From IMG/VR virus record IMGVR_UViG_2162886007_000107, positions 62,001-126,000 of that record: 64,000 nt of DNA. One strand, given 5' to 3'. Below are positions 34,241 to 42,953 of this stretch, one piece after another. The stretch is from a virus. The notes beneath the pieces are model-generated. The model ran no database searches. It saw nothing but the letters and a program-made list of their open reading frames with translations, and was not told where the DNA came from. The stretch's first letter is position 1, and every line of letters starts with the position of its first letter. Both the position numbers and the translations under genes were made by a program.

Positions 34241-35035
34241 ATGGCTAACAAACAAACCAGCATGAGAGCCAAAAAGCAACAAAAGGCCAAGACTCGCCAA
34301 AAAGAAGTGCTCCGGAAAAAGAACCCGGCCACTCAAAAGGTTAAGCCAACTGATGCGCAACTCAAGTACGAGATCAGCAAACGCGGTCTGGTAGCCACGG
34401 CCAAGAAGTATCGTCGTGCCCTGGATAAGGGCGATACCAGCAACGGCCCTAGCCATAACGATATCTCGCAGGGTTTTATTACCTTCATTGATATCATGAC
34501 GCCGATCCACTCCGCCTTGGAAATCGCCGACATCCTGGTTAAAGAAGGCAAGATCACCTTCTCTGATGAAGAGCGGGCACAGATCAATGCTTTCGACGAA
34601 CAAATCGTTAAGGCCAATGAAGACATCAACGCCATCGGCGAGTTCATGAAAGAGGGCCTGGAGTTCCACGACTTCGCCGACCTGTTCGTGCACTACGCTG
34701 AACTGTCCGCCAACATGGCCACCGATACCGCTCCTCTGCTGTTCCGTCAGATCCTGAAGCCTTACGGCGTGATGATCAGCGAATACGCCCGTGAACACAA
34801 GATCACTGGTGAGGTCGATATGGCCTACGCAATGCGCATGCACGAACAGCGCATGAAAACTATCTACCCTCTCTACCGTACCATCCTGGACGACAGTCCG
34901 TTGGACGTTCCGGAAGAAGGCGATGATGCCGGCATTCCTCCAGAGTTCATCCCTGCTGGGGAGATCTCCGATGCCGAACTCGTCGGTGATGTTGTAGTCG
35001 ATGAACTCCGTGACGTCTCGCAAGGTGACAAGTAA
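34241..35035 (+). CDS. Putative virion protein (264 aa) with basic N-terminus
   Basis: ATG at 34241 follows AAGGA. The first 40 residues are strongly basic (MRAKKQQKAKTRQKEVLRKK), suggesting nucleic-acid contact, followed by helical acidic regions. Codon use is biased. It starts the virion gene block and overlaps the next gene (TAATG). By order it may match phiKZ gp83. No family is recognised. Confidence 0.7.
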   Translation: MANKQTSMRAKKQQKAKTRQKEVLRKKNPATQKVKPTDAQLKYEISKRGLVATAKKYRRALDKGDTSNGPSHNDISQGFITFIDIMTPIHSALEIADILVKEGKITFSDEERAQINAFDEQIVKANEDINAIGEFMKEGLEFHDFADLFVHYAELSANMATDTAPLLFRQILKPYGVMISEYAREHKITGEVDMAYAMRMHEQRMKTIYPLYRTILDDSPLDVPEEGDDAGIPPEFIPAGEISDAELVGDVVVDELRDVSQGDK

Positions 35036-36738
35036 TGTCCGAAGAAAACAACAGCCCTGAACAGCAACCGTCTTCTGAAAAGAAGCCGACGGCTAAGTAC
35101 AGTGAAAAGCACACCCCTGAAAACACTTCGATGAAGCATCGCCAGGATCCACGGGATTTCATTATCCGGGACCTGACCGAGAAAGAAATCGAAGACGGTT
35201 ACATGACCATCTTCATGGGTAACACCAAAGCCAGTCGCGAACATGCTCATCAGCTGATTCGTCCGTACATGGACTTGATCGTTATCCGTGATCTGCATCA
35301 GCGCGGTAAAGTCGAAGACGACATCCTGCGTAAAGCAGAAGATGACTGGGCTCGTTTCGTTGAGACCAACTATCCAGAACACACCCTGGAAGAAATCACC
35401 ACTCGTGCTCAGCACCTCATGGAGTTCCACAACGAAATCCTGGATGAGCTGCGTCAGCGCAGTAACGCCATTCGTGAACCGGGCATTACCAACGTCTCTG
35501 ACCGCGGCGGTGTGATCACTGGTGATGTGGTCGGTCGTACTCCAGGTCTCGGTACCAAGGGTCTGAAACCTTCGGCCATCATGCGTCGTCGTTCTGCTCG
35601 TGCGGAAGATGGCAAGATGGCTTTCGACATCATGCTGCGTAACTCCTTCATTAAGAGTACCATTGCTCGTCCTGGTAAAGGTCAGCTCGGTATTCTGATC
35701 GATGAGATCAAGGATGAGATCAAGGGTTACGTCCGCAAGGTCAACAACAACATGGCTGTACTGGCACGTATTGCAGTAGGTCGTGTGTTGTGGCGTCACT
35801 ACATCAAGTTGCTGACCAGCACCAGTGTGAACGACATTGCTGACTACAACCAGTTGGCTCGTATCGTTCGCTGGTCTGACATTGATGCCATTGCTGTGGG
35901 TATCCTCAATGCCTACACCAACAAGGGTGTGAACCTGCATCTGGTGTGTGGCAACCCAACCTGCGACTGGAATCGCATGGGTCTGGCGGATGTAGAGAAA
36001 TTGCTGCATATCCGTCCTGACTACGATACCGATGAAGAAGCGGCGATCTTCGCTAACCTCTTCAACGAGAAGGCGACCTACACCTCCGAAGAAACCTTGG
36101 CTCTGATCCGTGAAACCAAATACGGTCTCGAAGACAAGCGCGTGTACAACGAAGACAACAGCATCTGCCTGGAACTGGAATCTCCTTCCATGGCCGACGC
36201 CTTTGCCTCCTTGGACTTCTTCCTCGGTCGTGTTAACCCACTCATCCAGGGTATCCGTGAACGGAACATCTCGATGGAAGAGTTCGAAGAGAAGCGCAAC
36301 ATGCTCTTCATCGAACTGGGTGCCACTGAGTACATGCACTGGGTAAGCGCCTTTATCTCGGTTGCAGCTCCTGGCAGTGACGAGAAGGATGTTGTCCTGC
36401 GTCGTAGCGATGTCGAGGATCAGGCTGACTTCAACGAAGGTGTAATGGATATCATCCAGGACAGCCAGTACCTTCAAGAGAACCTGACTCAAGGTATCCT
36501 GCGTAAGACTCCGTTCATGTCGAAGACTTTCGCTGGTGTGCAGAACTACTGCTGCCCGAAATGCAAGATGAACCAGGATATCTTCGAGGACCCTGAAGGA
36601 CTCAAACAGCGTAAGTTGGGTTACACTCCAATCGATCCGCTCATGAGTTTTTTTATCCTTATCCAGTTGATTCAAGTTCGTCAGGCAACCGAAGCGCTAG
36701 AGGCAAGGGCAAAAGCCCTCTCCGCATTGGAAAACTGA
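35035..36738 (+). CDS. Putative virion protein (567 aa), possible -1 frameshift product
   Basis: ATG at 35035 overlaps the upstream stop. The protein is charged and helical, with Cys pairs at CGNPTC (about 304-309) and CCPKC (near 506-510) that could bind zinc. At 36648-36654 a run of seven T is read as AGT TTT TTT, a perfect slippery heptamer. The -1 frame stays open from there into the next coding region up to 37196. The normal product ends 28 codons after the run (to ALSALEN). A fusion of about 700 residues may therefore also be made. Confidence 0.75.
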   Translation: MSEENNSPEQQPSSEKKPTAKYSEKHTPENTSMKHRQDPRDFIIRDLTEKEIEDGYMTIFMGNTKASREHAHQLIRPYMDLIVIRDLHQRGKVEDDILRKAEDDWARFVETNYPEHTLEEITTRAQHLMEFHNEILDELRQRSNAIREPGITNVSDRGGVITGDVVGRTPGLGTKGLKPSAIMRRRSARAEDGKMAFDIMLRNSFIKSTIARPGKGQLGILIDEIKDEIKGYVRKVNNNMAVLARIAVGRVLWRHYIKLLTSTSVNDIADYNQLARIVRWSDIDAIAVGILNAYTNKGVNLHLVCGNPTCDWNRMGLADVEKLLHIRPDYDTDEEAAIFANLFNEKATYTSEETLALIRETKYGLEDKRVYNEDNSICLELESPSMADAFASLDFFLGRVNPLIQGIRERNISMEEFEEKRNMLFIELGATEYMHWVSAFISVAAPGSDEKDVVLRRSDVEDQADFNEGVMDIIQDSQYLQENLTQGILRKTPFMSKTFAGVQNYCCPKCKMNQDIFEDPEGLKQRKLGYTPIDPLMSFFILIQLIQVRQATEALEARAKALSALEN

Positions 36739-37196
36739 GTCGATACAACAAGGGTGCGTTTAGTGTTGTCCATGAGAACATTACGCGTAACTTGCTGGGT
36801 AAGTCTACTAAGGAGATGCTTCCTGAGACTTTGTATTTCAATGAGCGCATGCTCTATGACTTCAACATGGAGTACTACACTCCTAAGAATCAGGATCCAT
36901 TCTCCTCGGTAGGTTGGTTCAAGGAAGAGAACGAATACTTCCACCCGCTGTCTTTGAGTATGTCAGGTGAAACATACGGCTATCACAAGCTGCATGAGAT
37001 CATGCCTATCAAAGACTTCTTTGAAATGCCAAACGTTATGGTAGAGGAAATCCTTGACTCTGTATCGCGTGGTTTGAAGAAGCGGGAAGAAGCAGAGGCC
37101 GCTAAAGCCAAAGCCAAGGAAGACAAGAACCCAGACAATATCGAAAAACAGCTTGGAGCAGAGCTTCGTAAAGCTGGTATCAAACTGGATAGGTAA
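36654..37196 (+). CDS. Frame entered by -1 shift, or independent gene without a clear start
   Basis: This frame is open from the slippery run to TAA at 37196. Convincing coding begins at about 36740 (RYNKGAFSVVHENITR, NLLGKSTKEMLPETLYFNER), upstream of the first ATG at 36816. No good ribosome binding site or start codon explains that part: TTG 36792 and CTG 36735 are the only candidates. The C-terminus is Lys/Ala/Glu-rich (REEAEAAKAKAKEDKN). I infer expression as the C-terminal part of a frameshift fusion, with a homopolymer error or an unusual start as alternatives. Confidence 0.6.
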   Translation, partial: YPYPVDSSSSGNRSARGKGKSPLRIGKLSRYNKGAFSVVHENITRNLLGKSTKEMLPETLYFNERMLYDFNMEYYTPKNQDPFSSVGWFKEENEYFHPLSLSMSGETYGYHKLHEIMPIKDFFEMPNVMVEEILDSVSRGLKKREEAEAAKAKAKEDKNPDNIEKQLGAELRKAGIKLDR

Positions 37197-37201
37197 GTGT
37201 C

Positions 37202-37237
37202 TACTCCCTGCCTCCGCAAGGGGGTGGGGGGTATTTT
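37202..37237 (+). terminator. Terminator with G-U-rich stem
   Basis: TACTCCCTGCCTCC (37202-37215) pairs with GGGGGTGGGGGGTA (37220-37233) through G-C and G-T pairs around a GCAA tetraloop, followed by TTTTA. Confidence 0.7.
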
Positions 37238-37291
37238 ATGCTGACAGCAAAAGCATTATAACGGTTAACCGGTAAATAAGAGAGATTTCTC

Positions 37292-38134
37292 ATGGCAGAC
37301 GAAACTAAACCAAGCGGTATCGCCGCTCTGCGTCAAGCGGAAGAGCAGATCATCACTCAGCCACCAGCTGAGCAACCAGCCCCAATCGAAGGCGAGCTGA
37401 TCATCCTGGACAAAAGCCTCCTGGAAACCGATGCCAAGGACACTCCTGCTCCTGAAGCTCCCAGTGAAGCCGCTCCAACTGTTCCTGTGGCCGAGCAATC
37501 GAGCCAGGAGTATCAACCCCCGGTCACTGAAGAACTGCAGCCACAAGAGCCTGCACAACAAGCTCCTGCTCCAACCGCCCCGGAAGCTCCTGCCGCCGCA
37601 TCTGAAGAAGCTGCTGGCTATGATGTCACCCCTGCGCTGGTTGAGTCGGGTGAAATGGTTGCGGCTAATGGTAGCGCGACTTCTGGCGTGATGCTCTCGC
37701 GTATCGCCAAGCACATGTCTCACCTGACTGGTAAGAAGGGCTTCGGTAGCAACAAAGAGCGTTGGGAAGAACAAGCCTCGTTCATCGAGTGTGTCGGTCG
37801 CTCCCTGGGTCTGCCTTATGACGACTACGTCATGGTTACCAACGAGCTGATCCAACAGATCCGTGACAACCTGAAGCTGTTCACCTCCGGTGATGCTTAC
37901 CGCTTCATGCACGACCTGACCACCAAGTACCCTGAAAACAAACCGGTCAAGTACCCGAAAGAAAGTGCTGATCGCTATCAGGCGTACATGTCGTTCCTGA
38001 CTACCATTGCCCGGAACTACACCACTCGTCATCGTCTGCGTACCAGCACTGACGTCGGTTTCGCAACCAAAGACATGAACATGGTCGGCAAGCAAAACGT
38101 CACCAAGTTCTTCACTCAACTCACTGCACAATAA
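37292..38134 (+). CDS. Putative virion protein (280 aa) with Pro/Ala-rich N-terminal region
   Basis: ATG at 37292. Residues about 28-110 are a low-complexity Pro/Ala/Glu region (APEAPSEAAPTVPVAEQS and similar). The rest is a helical domain (ERWEEQASFIECVGRSLGLP, YRFMHDLTTKYPENK). The disordered N-terminus could be a scaffold or packaging segment. It opens the internal-head gene cluster. No family recognised. Confidence 0.72.
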   Translation: MADETKPSGIAALRQAEEQIITQPPAEQPAPIEGELIILDKSLLETDAKDTPAPEAPSEAAPTVPVAEQSSQEYQPPVTEELQPQEPAQQAPAPTAPEAPAAASEEAAGYDVTPALVESGEMVAANGSATSGVMLSRIAKHMSHLTGKKGFGSNKERWEEQASFIECVGRSLGLPYDDYVMVTNELIQQIRDNLKLFTSGDAYRFMHDLTTKYPENKPVKYPKESADRYQAYMSFLTTIARNYTTRHRLRTSTDVGFATKDMNMVGKQNVTKFFTQLTAQ

Positions 38135-38146
38135 TTGGCGGGCATC

Positions 38147-39235
38147 ATGATTGACGTAGCAGAATTTGAACCCGATGCCGCCACGTTTGAGCTTCCTGAC
38201 GTTCCTCAAGTAAACGTCATGATGGATGCTCTCGATGACTCCATCGAACAGATCGACCTGGTAGAAGGTAGCGAAGCTATCTCCTTCACCAAGGCTCAGC
38301 AGTACGCTCAAGGCGTTCTGTACTCCAACGGCATCATTCCTCTGCGCGCCATGTGCGGTATGGAAGAAGGCGGCGTGTTCAGTTCCATCGGTAACGGCAT
38401 TGGTGCTGTATGGAGCTGGATCAAAGGTATCTTCACCTCCATCTGGAATTTCTTCTTCTCCCGTGACAACAAGGAAGAAGCTGACAAGACCAAGGCTGAA
38501 GCTGATGCCAACAGCAAAACTGCTGGTGACGCTGCTAACGGTAACCAGTCGGATGAAGACGCCAAGAAACAAGCCAGCAAGATGGCAGGCATTGCATCTG
38601 AAGGCGGTGACGAGGCTACTGCCAAAGCTCTGAAAGAAGCCAAGACTCCAAAAGAGATCAAGGCTGCAATCAAGGCTGCCCTTCCGAAGATCGCCAAGCT
38701 CAATGCCAAAGGCAAGCAGAAGATCCAGAACTCCATCAAGCTGGCTGTTCAAGCTAAGCTGGGGTTCAAGAAGGTCGTCAACGATGACAGCAACAAAAAG
38801 TACACTGCAGCCCAAGACAAGGTTGCTGGTACTGACCATCCTGTTGCTCACATCATGGTGGAGCTGGAAGCCTGTATCGACAAGATTCTGATCAAAGACA
38901 ATACCTTCATCCCGATTCTGGAAAAAGCCATGGATTGCGATACGGTGCAGAAGGTCATGGCCTTCAACACCACCATGAAGGCAAACGTCGATGCGATGAA
39001 GACTCTCGGTGACGACTTCGATCAGCGTAAAGGCAAGGTCAAGACTATTCTCGACACTACTGAGAAGAAGTTGAAGGCAGCCAAAGATGCCAAGAACAAA
39101 GCCGAACTCAAGAAGGAAGTGGATACCATCCGCGTTCTGATGAACCAGGCTGTCAAAGTATCGAAGTTGATCCAGATCAGCAACACTCGTCTGCGTACTG
39201 TGTCCGACGACTTGAACGCCATGTTCGGTCTGTAA
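38147..39235 (+). CDS. Internal head protein paralog
   Basis: A 362-residue protein. ATG 38147 is preferred to TTG 38135. It has the cluster's hallmark: a short N-terminal part, G-x-E sites (GSE near residue 46, GME near 71), then an aromatic amphipathic region (VFSSIGNGIGAVWSWIKGIF, NFFFSRDNKEEAD), followed by a Lys/Ala-rich coiled body. In phiKZ, inner-body proteins are cut by a prohead protease at such sites; I infer the same here. Confidence 0.72.
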   Translation: MIDVAEFEPDAATFELPDVPQVNVMMDALDDSIEQIDLVEGSEAISFTKAQQYAQGVLYSNGIIPLRAMCGMEEGGVFSSIGNGIGAVWSWIKGIFTSIWNFFFSRDNKEEADKTKAEADANSKTAGDAANGNQSDEDAKKQASKMAGIASEGGDEATAKALKEAKTPKEIKAAIKAALPKIAKLNAKGKQKIQNSIKLAVQAKLGFKKVVNDDSNKKYTAAQDKVAGTDHPVAHIMVELEACIDKILIKDNTFIPILEKAMDCDTVQKVMAFNTTMKANVDAMKTLGDDFDQRKGKVKTILDTTEKKLKAAKDAKNKAELKKEVDTIRVLMNQAVKVSKLIQISNTRLRTVSDDLNAMFGL

Positions 39236-39257
39236 GACGTTTTGCAGTTATAAGTCT

Positions 39258-39291
39258 AATACCCCTTACCCCGCAAGGGGTAAGGGGTATT
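39258..39291. terminator. Bidirectional terminator
   Basis: AATACCCCTTACCCC (39258-39272), GCAA tetraloop, GGGGTAAGGGGTATT (39277-39291), perfect 15-bp stem between convergent genes. Confidence 0.85.
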
Positions 39292-39298
39292 ATGGCTG

Positions 39299-41098
39299 TT
39301 AGGCCGCTTCTTTGATTTCTTCCACGTATGGATCTGGTGTAGCGAAGCTTTCGTTCTTCGCGTTTTGCAGTTTGTACAGAACTTCTTCCCAGCCACGCTC
39401 TTGCAGGCATTTCTCGAACACGTCAACCATTTTGGCAACGGTAGGGAAGCCGAAGAGTTGATTCGACAGACCGATGGCATTCGCACCTGGACTGCTGGCA
39501 TAGTTAACTGCAATCTCACGCAGCTGCATACTGTCAGCATTCTGGATACGATATACTTCCATCATGGTAGTGTGGTTACTTACGTTACCAGTCAGAGTAC
39601 CGGTTGGGTAAGCACCCTCAACGTCCAGGTCAGAAGTAGCTCCTCGACCTTGACTTTGAACATCGTCAAGACCATCGAACAGGAACATACCCTGGCTTGC
39701 GTTCTTCTCTGTATCGAGCAGAGCAATCCAGTCACCCAGTGTTGGTAGGCGATCAGAGAATGTCGTATCACGTTTAGGCGGAGTACTACCCCAGACATAA
39801 CCATTATCCCGAGCAACAAAACTGAGAGTGTCAGAGATGAGAGTCGGTTGAGATACGTAGTTGAAGTATTCCGAGTAACGCAACAACATTGGAATCGACA
39901 GAGCGAAGTCGTTAGTACGTTCGTCAATCTCTTCAATTGGGAAGTTGTCCCCAATGTTGTACATTGAGTAGATGTACTTGTACTGACGCTGCATCCCACG
40001 ATGCCATTGAGGAGAACCGTCACCCCAATGTTTACCTTCCTCAGTGTAGAGCTTGCCTGGAACCTTCTCTCGAACGGCGATGCTTGCCAGAGCATAACTC
40101 TCAAGTTTACCACTTGGAGCACGCTTAATGCCGTAACCGGACATTTGGTCGGCCCACTTCCAAGTAGCCTGCGATTTAATGCTTGGAAACTTCTCTTGTG
40201 GTTCAAGAGGTGTCTTGTCTCCGTTTTCCTTAACCTTGTGCGTCCGTCCTGGATGATATTCATAAGACCGGTATTCAGCCGGTACACGAGGGTCACAATA
40301 AACATCCGCAAGGTTGTAACCATCTGCTATCAGTGCCTTCTCGCAAGCTTCCATGTCATAACTTGCATTCCAGCTAAGAACCCAGTCGGGCTCCCATGCA
40401 TGAAACTTCTGGATGCACGCATTAGCTACTTGACCAGGCGTATCAAACAACTCGTACTCGATCTCGCAGTTACGACGATCCAAGTGTTCTTTGAGGTGTT
40501 TGATTTCGGCTTCTTTAAGACGAGTTAAGATCGTCTCATCATTTGCTTCGTTATACCAGCTACGAACTCCAGCAAAGTAAGCTTTCTCTTTCATCGTGAC
40601 AGATGCCATGATGATAGGTTGATTAGGATCATCCATATCCGTCTCAACGTCGAACGCTGCTACGGTGTAACGTTCCTTCTCTTGATACTCGCCGTACTTC
40701 TCAAAGAACTTACGCTTGAAGTGAACCGGTGGAGTCTGATCCAAGCCGAATACAAACTGTTCTTTCTTTGCATCATACATCGATGCTTTGTAATTAGCTG
40801 CTCCGTAAAGCTGCTTCTTAACTTCAAAAGGGATCTTGCAGTACGGTAAATTATATTCCCGTGTTAAGCCTGCTTTGATGTAATCCTTGTGCTGCTTAAA
40901 CTGACGATGTGGTTCCTTAACAATCCAAAAAGGAATCTTGTAATTCTCTAATGCAATGAAAGAATTAGTACGACTACCGTCTTCATGGATGTTGGTGATC
41001 TTTGCACAAAGCAGATCTTTGAACTTGTCTCTGTTACTTACACTGTACCCTGCACTTTTACAAACCCGTGCAATAATTGGTGATTGAGTCTGAGTCAT
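39299..41098 (-). CDS. Family-B DNA polymerase, N-terminal (exonuclease and motif A) half of a split enzyme
   Basis: A 599-residue protein. Exo I is FDVETD (149-154, with D150 and E152). Exo II is WNASYD (243-248). An Exo III-like Y-x-x-x-D may be YNIGD (380-384). Polymerase motif A follows as DVEGAYPTG (D492 with Y497-P498). The chain ends about 100 residues later, before motif B. Motifs B and C lie in the plus-strand gene at 6492. Together they make one complete polymerase with proofreading. It is an isolated minus-strand gene inside the virion cluster. Confidence 0.82.
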   Translation of the reverse strand: MTQTQSPIIARVCKSAGYSVSNRDKFKDLLCAKITNIHEDGSRTNSFIALENYKIPFWIVKEPHRQFKQHKDYIKAGLTREYNLPYCKIPFEVKKQLYGAANYKASMYDAKKEQFVFGLDQTPPVHFKRKFFEKYGEYQEKERYTVAAFDVETDMDDPNQPIIMASVTMKEKAYFAGVRSWYNEANDETILTRLKEAEIKHLKEHLDRRNCEIEYELFDTPGQVANACIQKFHAWEPDWVLSWNASYDMEACEKALIADGYNLADVYCDPRVPAEYRSYEYHPGRTHKVKENGDKTPLEPQEKFPSIKSQATWKWADQMSGYGIKRAPSGKLESYALASIAVREKVPGKLYTEEGKHWGDGSPQWHRGMQRQYKYIYSMYNIGDNFPIEEIDERTNDFALSIPMLLRYSEYFNYVSQPTLISDTLSFVARDNGYVWGSTPPKRDTTFSDRLPTLGDWIALLDTEKNASQGMFLFDGLDDVQSQGRGATSDLDVEGAYPTGTLTGNVSNHTTMMEVYRIQNADSMQLREIAVNYASSPGANAIGLSNQLFGFPTVAKMVDVFEKCLQERGWEEVLYKLQNAKNESFATPDPYVEEIKEAA

Positions 41099-41135
41099 TG
41101 AAAGGCCTGCATTTTATGACCTAATTTCTAAAGAG

Positions 41136-41153
41136 TGCTATACGTATAGCACG
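41136..41153. promoter_or_regulatory. 18-base perfect palindrome in a divergent intergenic region
   Basis: GTGCTATACGTATAGCAC at 41136-41153 is a perfect palindrome. It lies between the divergent DNA polymerase half (start 41098) and the HExxH protein (start 41181), where an operator or the 5' hairpin of a transcript would be. No T-tract follows. Confidence 0.6.
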
Positions 41154-41180
41154 CCAGTGTTAAACGAGGGGTTCCCTTTT

Positions 41181-42551
41181 ATGCTCTCCATGGAGTTTCT
41201 GACCAACCGGGCTGTTGACGGGTTGGAATTTATCAACTTTCAGACAGACGATTTCTACGTTAAGATGTCCTCGTTCCTGGAACAGAACATCAACGACGAT
41301 TTCGTTTTGTCTAAGGATTCGAAGGATGGTATCAAAGCCATCCTGGCGGAATTCACTGGTTTCAGCAACATCACCGTCAAACTGGTAGAGGAAGCAAACC
41401 TTTCTGTAGACGTAGGATACTTCTCTCCTAATCACGTCATTAACCATACCCTGGCCGATGACCTGCTGAAGCCCCATAAGTCTAATCTGTTCCGTTGGTT
41501 TGCAGAAAACAACGGCAAGATCTTCAAGGGCAACGTCAATTACAAGACTGGTAAAGTGGAAGGGTCCTTCTGCGAAATCCCTATCACGCTGACAATCAAT
41601 GTCAACTTGAAGGAGATCTTCCCCGATGACCTGGTTAAGAAGTATGGAATCCCTTATCACGGTCTGCTTGCTGGCGGCTTGGCTCATGAGTCTGGCCACT
41701 GCTATGGCGCCTGCGCGATGCTGGCGACTTCTGCTAAGGACAACGTCATTGCCAAGGCGGCTGTTGCACATTACCGTGAAGCGCGTAACGATGACGAGAA
41801 AGTGGTTGTGCTCAAGGAAATGGGTCAACTGCTCGAACTCCCTCCGGAGAAACTCGAAGAACTCCAAGCGATAGCCCAAACCCGTGACGAAGTTGGCGTT
41901 ATCATTTACTTCAACAAACTGGTTAACAAGCGTAACAGTTCCCGTGCCCTCTCTTTGGGCGTGCAGAACATGTCTGCTGAAGTAATTGCCGACGTCTACG
42001 CTATTCGCATGGGTTGTGGCAAAGCTGTAATAGCCGCTATAGGCGGGCTGGTGGATCGCGGGATCATTAAGGTGTTCATGGATAGCTTTATCGCTGCTGT
42101 CTTCTACACGGCGATTGTGGGCTGTATCTTCATGGGTACCTGGGTGGTTCTGGCTCTCATGGGTGGTGGTGGACTGGTTCTAGGTTTTGGTGGATTCACT
42201 TTCATCCTCTCCTTTATCCTTTCTTACTTCAGTCACGGTTTCTCTGGCACTTATAACGCCAATCACCGTCGTTTCGAAGATGCGGTTCGGCAACTCATTG
42301 CCAAACTGAAAGAAGTCAAAGACATGCCTCTGAATGAAAAGAAAGAGCTGCTCGAAGACATCGAAAAACTGCTGAAGATCAACAAAGAGATTCAGCCTTG
42401 GTACGAGAACACAGTTATCCGTCGTTTCTACGGGTGGATGACCACAGGCTCGGACTTCAAGAAACAAGAACTCGAACATTTCACTCAGGCATTGGCTAAC
42501 AGTGAGATCAACGTACTGGCAGAACGCCTCAAACTCGTCGCTAAGGAGTAA
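41181..42551 (+). CDS. Putative membrane-anchored zinc metallopeptidase (HExxH)
   Basis: A 456-residue protein starting at ATG 41181, with GAGGGG nine bases upstream. HESGH at 169-173 is a zinc-peptidase HExxH motif. E267-V-I-A-D271 (SAEVIADVYAIRMG) fits the third-ligand ExxxD pattern of M48/HtpX-like enzymes. Two hydrophobic segments follow (about 286-345, including FYTAIVGCIFMGTWVVLALM), then a charged helical tail. It lies among internal-head genes. It may be a virion protease or may act on the host membrane. Activity is inferred from motifs only. Confidence 0.6.
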   Translation: MLSMEFLTNRAVDGLEFINFQTDDFYVKMSSFLEQNINDDFVLSKDSKDGIKAILAEFTGFSNITVKLVEEANLSVDVGYFSPNHVINHTLADDLLKPHKSNLFRWFAENNGKIFKGNVNYKTGKVEGSFCEIPITLTINVNLKEIFPDDLVKKYGIPYHGLLAGGLAHESGHCYGACAMLATSAKDNVIAKAAVAHYREARNDDEKVVVLKEMGQLLELPPEKLEELQAIAQTRDEVGVIIYFNKLVNKRNSSRALSLGVQNMSAEVIADVYAIRMGCGKAVIAAIGGLVDRGIIKVFMDSFIAAVFYTAIVGCIFMGTWVVLALMGGGGLVLGFGGFTFILSFILSYFSHGFSGTYNANHRRFEDAVRQLIAKLKEVKDMPLNEKKELLEDIEKLLKINKEIQPWYENTVIRRFYGWMTTGSDFKKQELEHFTQALANSEINVLAERLKLVAKE

Positions 42552-42554
42552 TCC

Positions 42555-42953
42555 ATGTCTCACCTCATCCATGTCCTCAACATCAAAAAGGCTTTGACTG
42601 AAGCCGGGGTACTCTGCCCTATCGAACAAGGTCAACTGACCAACGAGCCGTACGTTCGTGCTGTTATGGCCTTTGCCTCCAAGCGTGAAGGTATCGCCAC
42701 TCTGGATGGCCCACGTGTTTGGGGTCAACTGGAAAAGTGGAACTGTGTGAGCCCGATCAACGCTCGCTTCATCCACACTGCCGCGCTGACCCGTCTGAAC
42801 CAGTTGAAGGGCTCCATCTGCAACACTGGTTCCCTGCCGTGCTCGAAGACCTTCACCTCCTTCTCTGAAAGCGGTGTGGACGTGTCCACCATGGCAGACT
42901 TCGACACCCTGGTTGCTTACCTGATCAAAGAGCTGGAGGCCCGCAATGAGTGA
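42555..42953 (+). CDS. Unknown small virion-cluster protein (132 aa)
   Basis: ATG at 42555 follows AAGGAGTAATCC, an ideal ribosome binding site. The protein has mixed structure with IYNTGSLPCSKTF-like loops (GSICNTGSLPCSKTFTSFSE) and an acidic helical end. It overlaps the next gene by eight bases. No family recognised. Confidence 0.72.
   Translation: MSHLIHVLNIKKALTEAGVLCPIEQGQLTNEPYVRAVMAFASKREGIATLDGPRVWGQLEKWNCVSPINARFIHTAALTRLNQLKGSICNTGSLPCSKTFTSFSESGVDVSTMADFDTLVAYLIKELEARNE

Noticed and set aside
34873-36675. 600-codon minus-strand open frame
   Set aside because: Antisense to the 567-residue gene, without a start signal; composition is that of a shadow frame.
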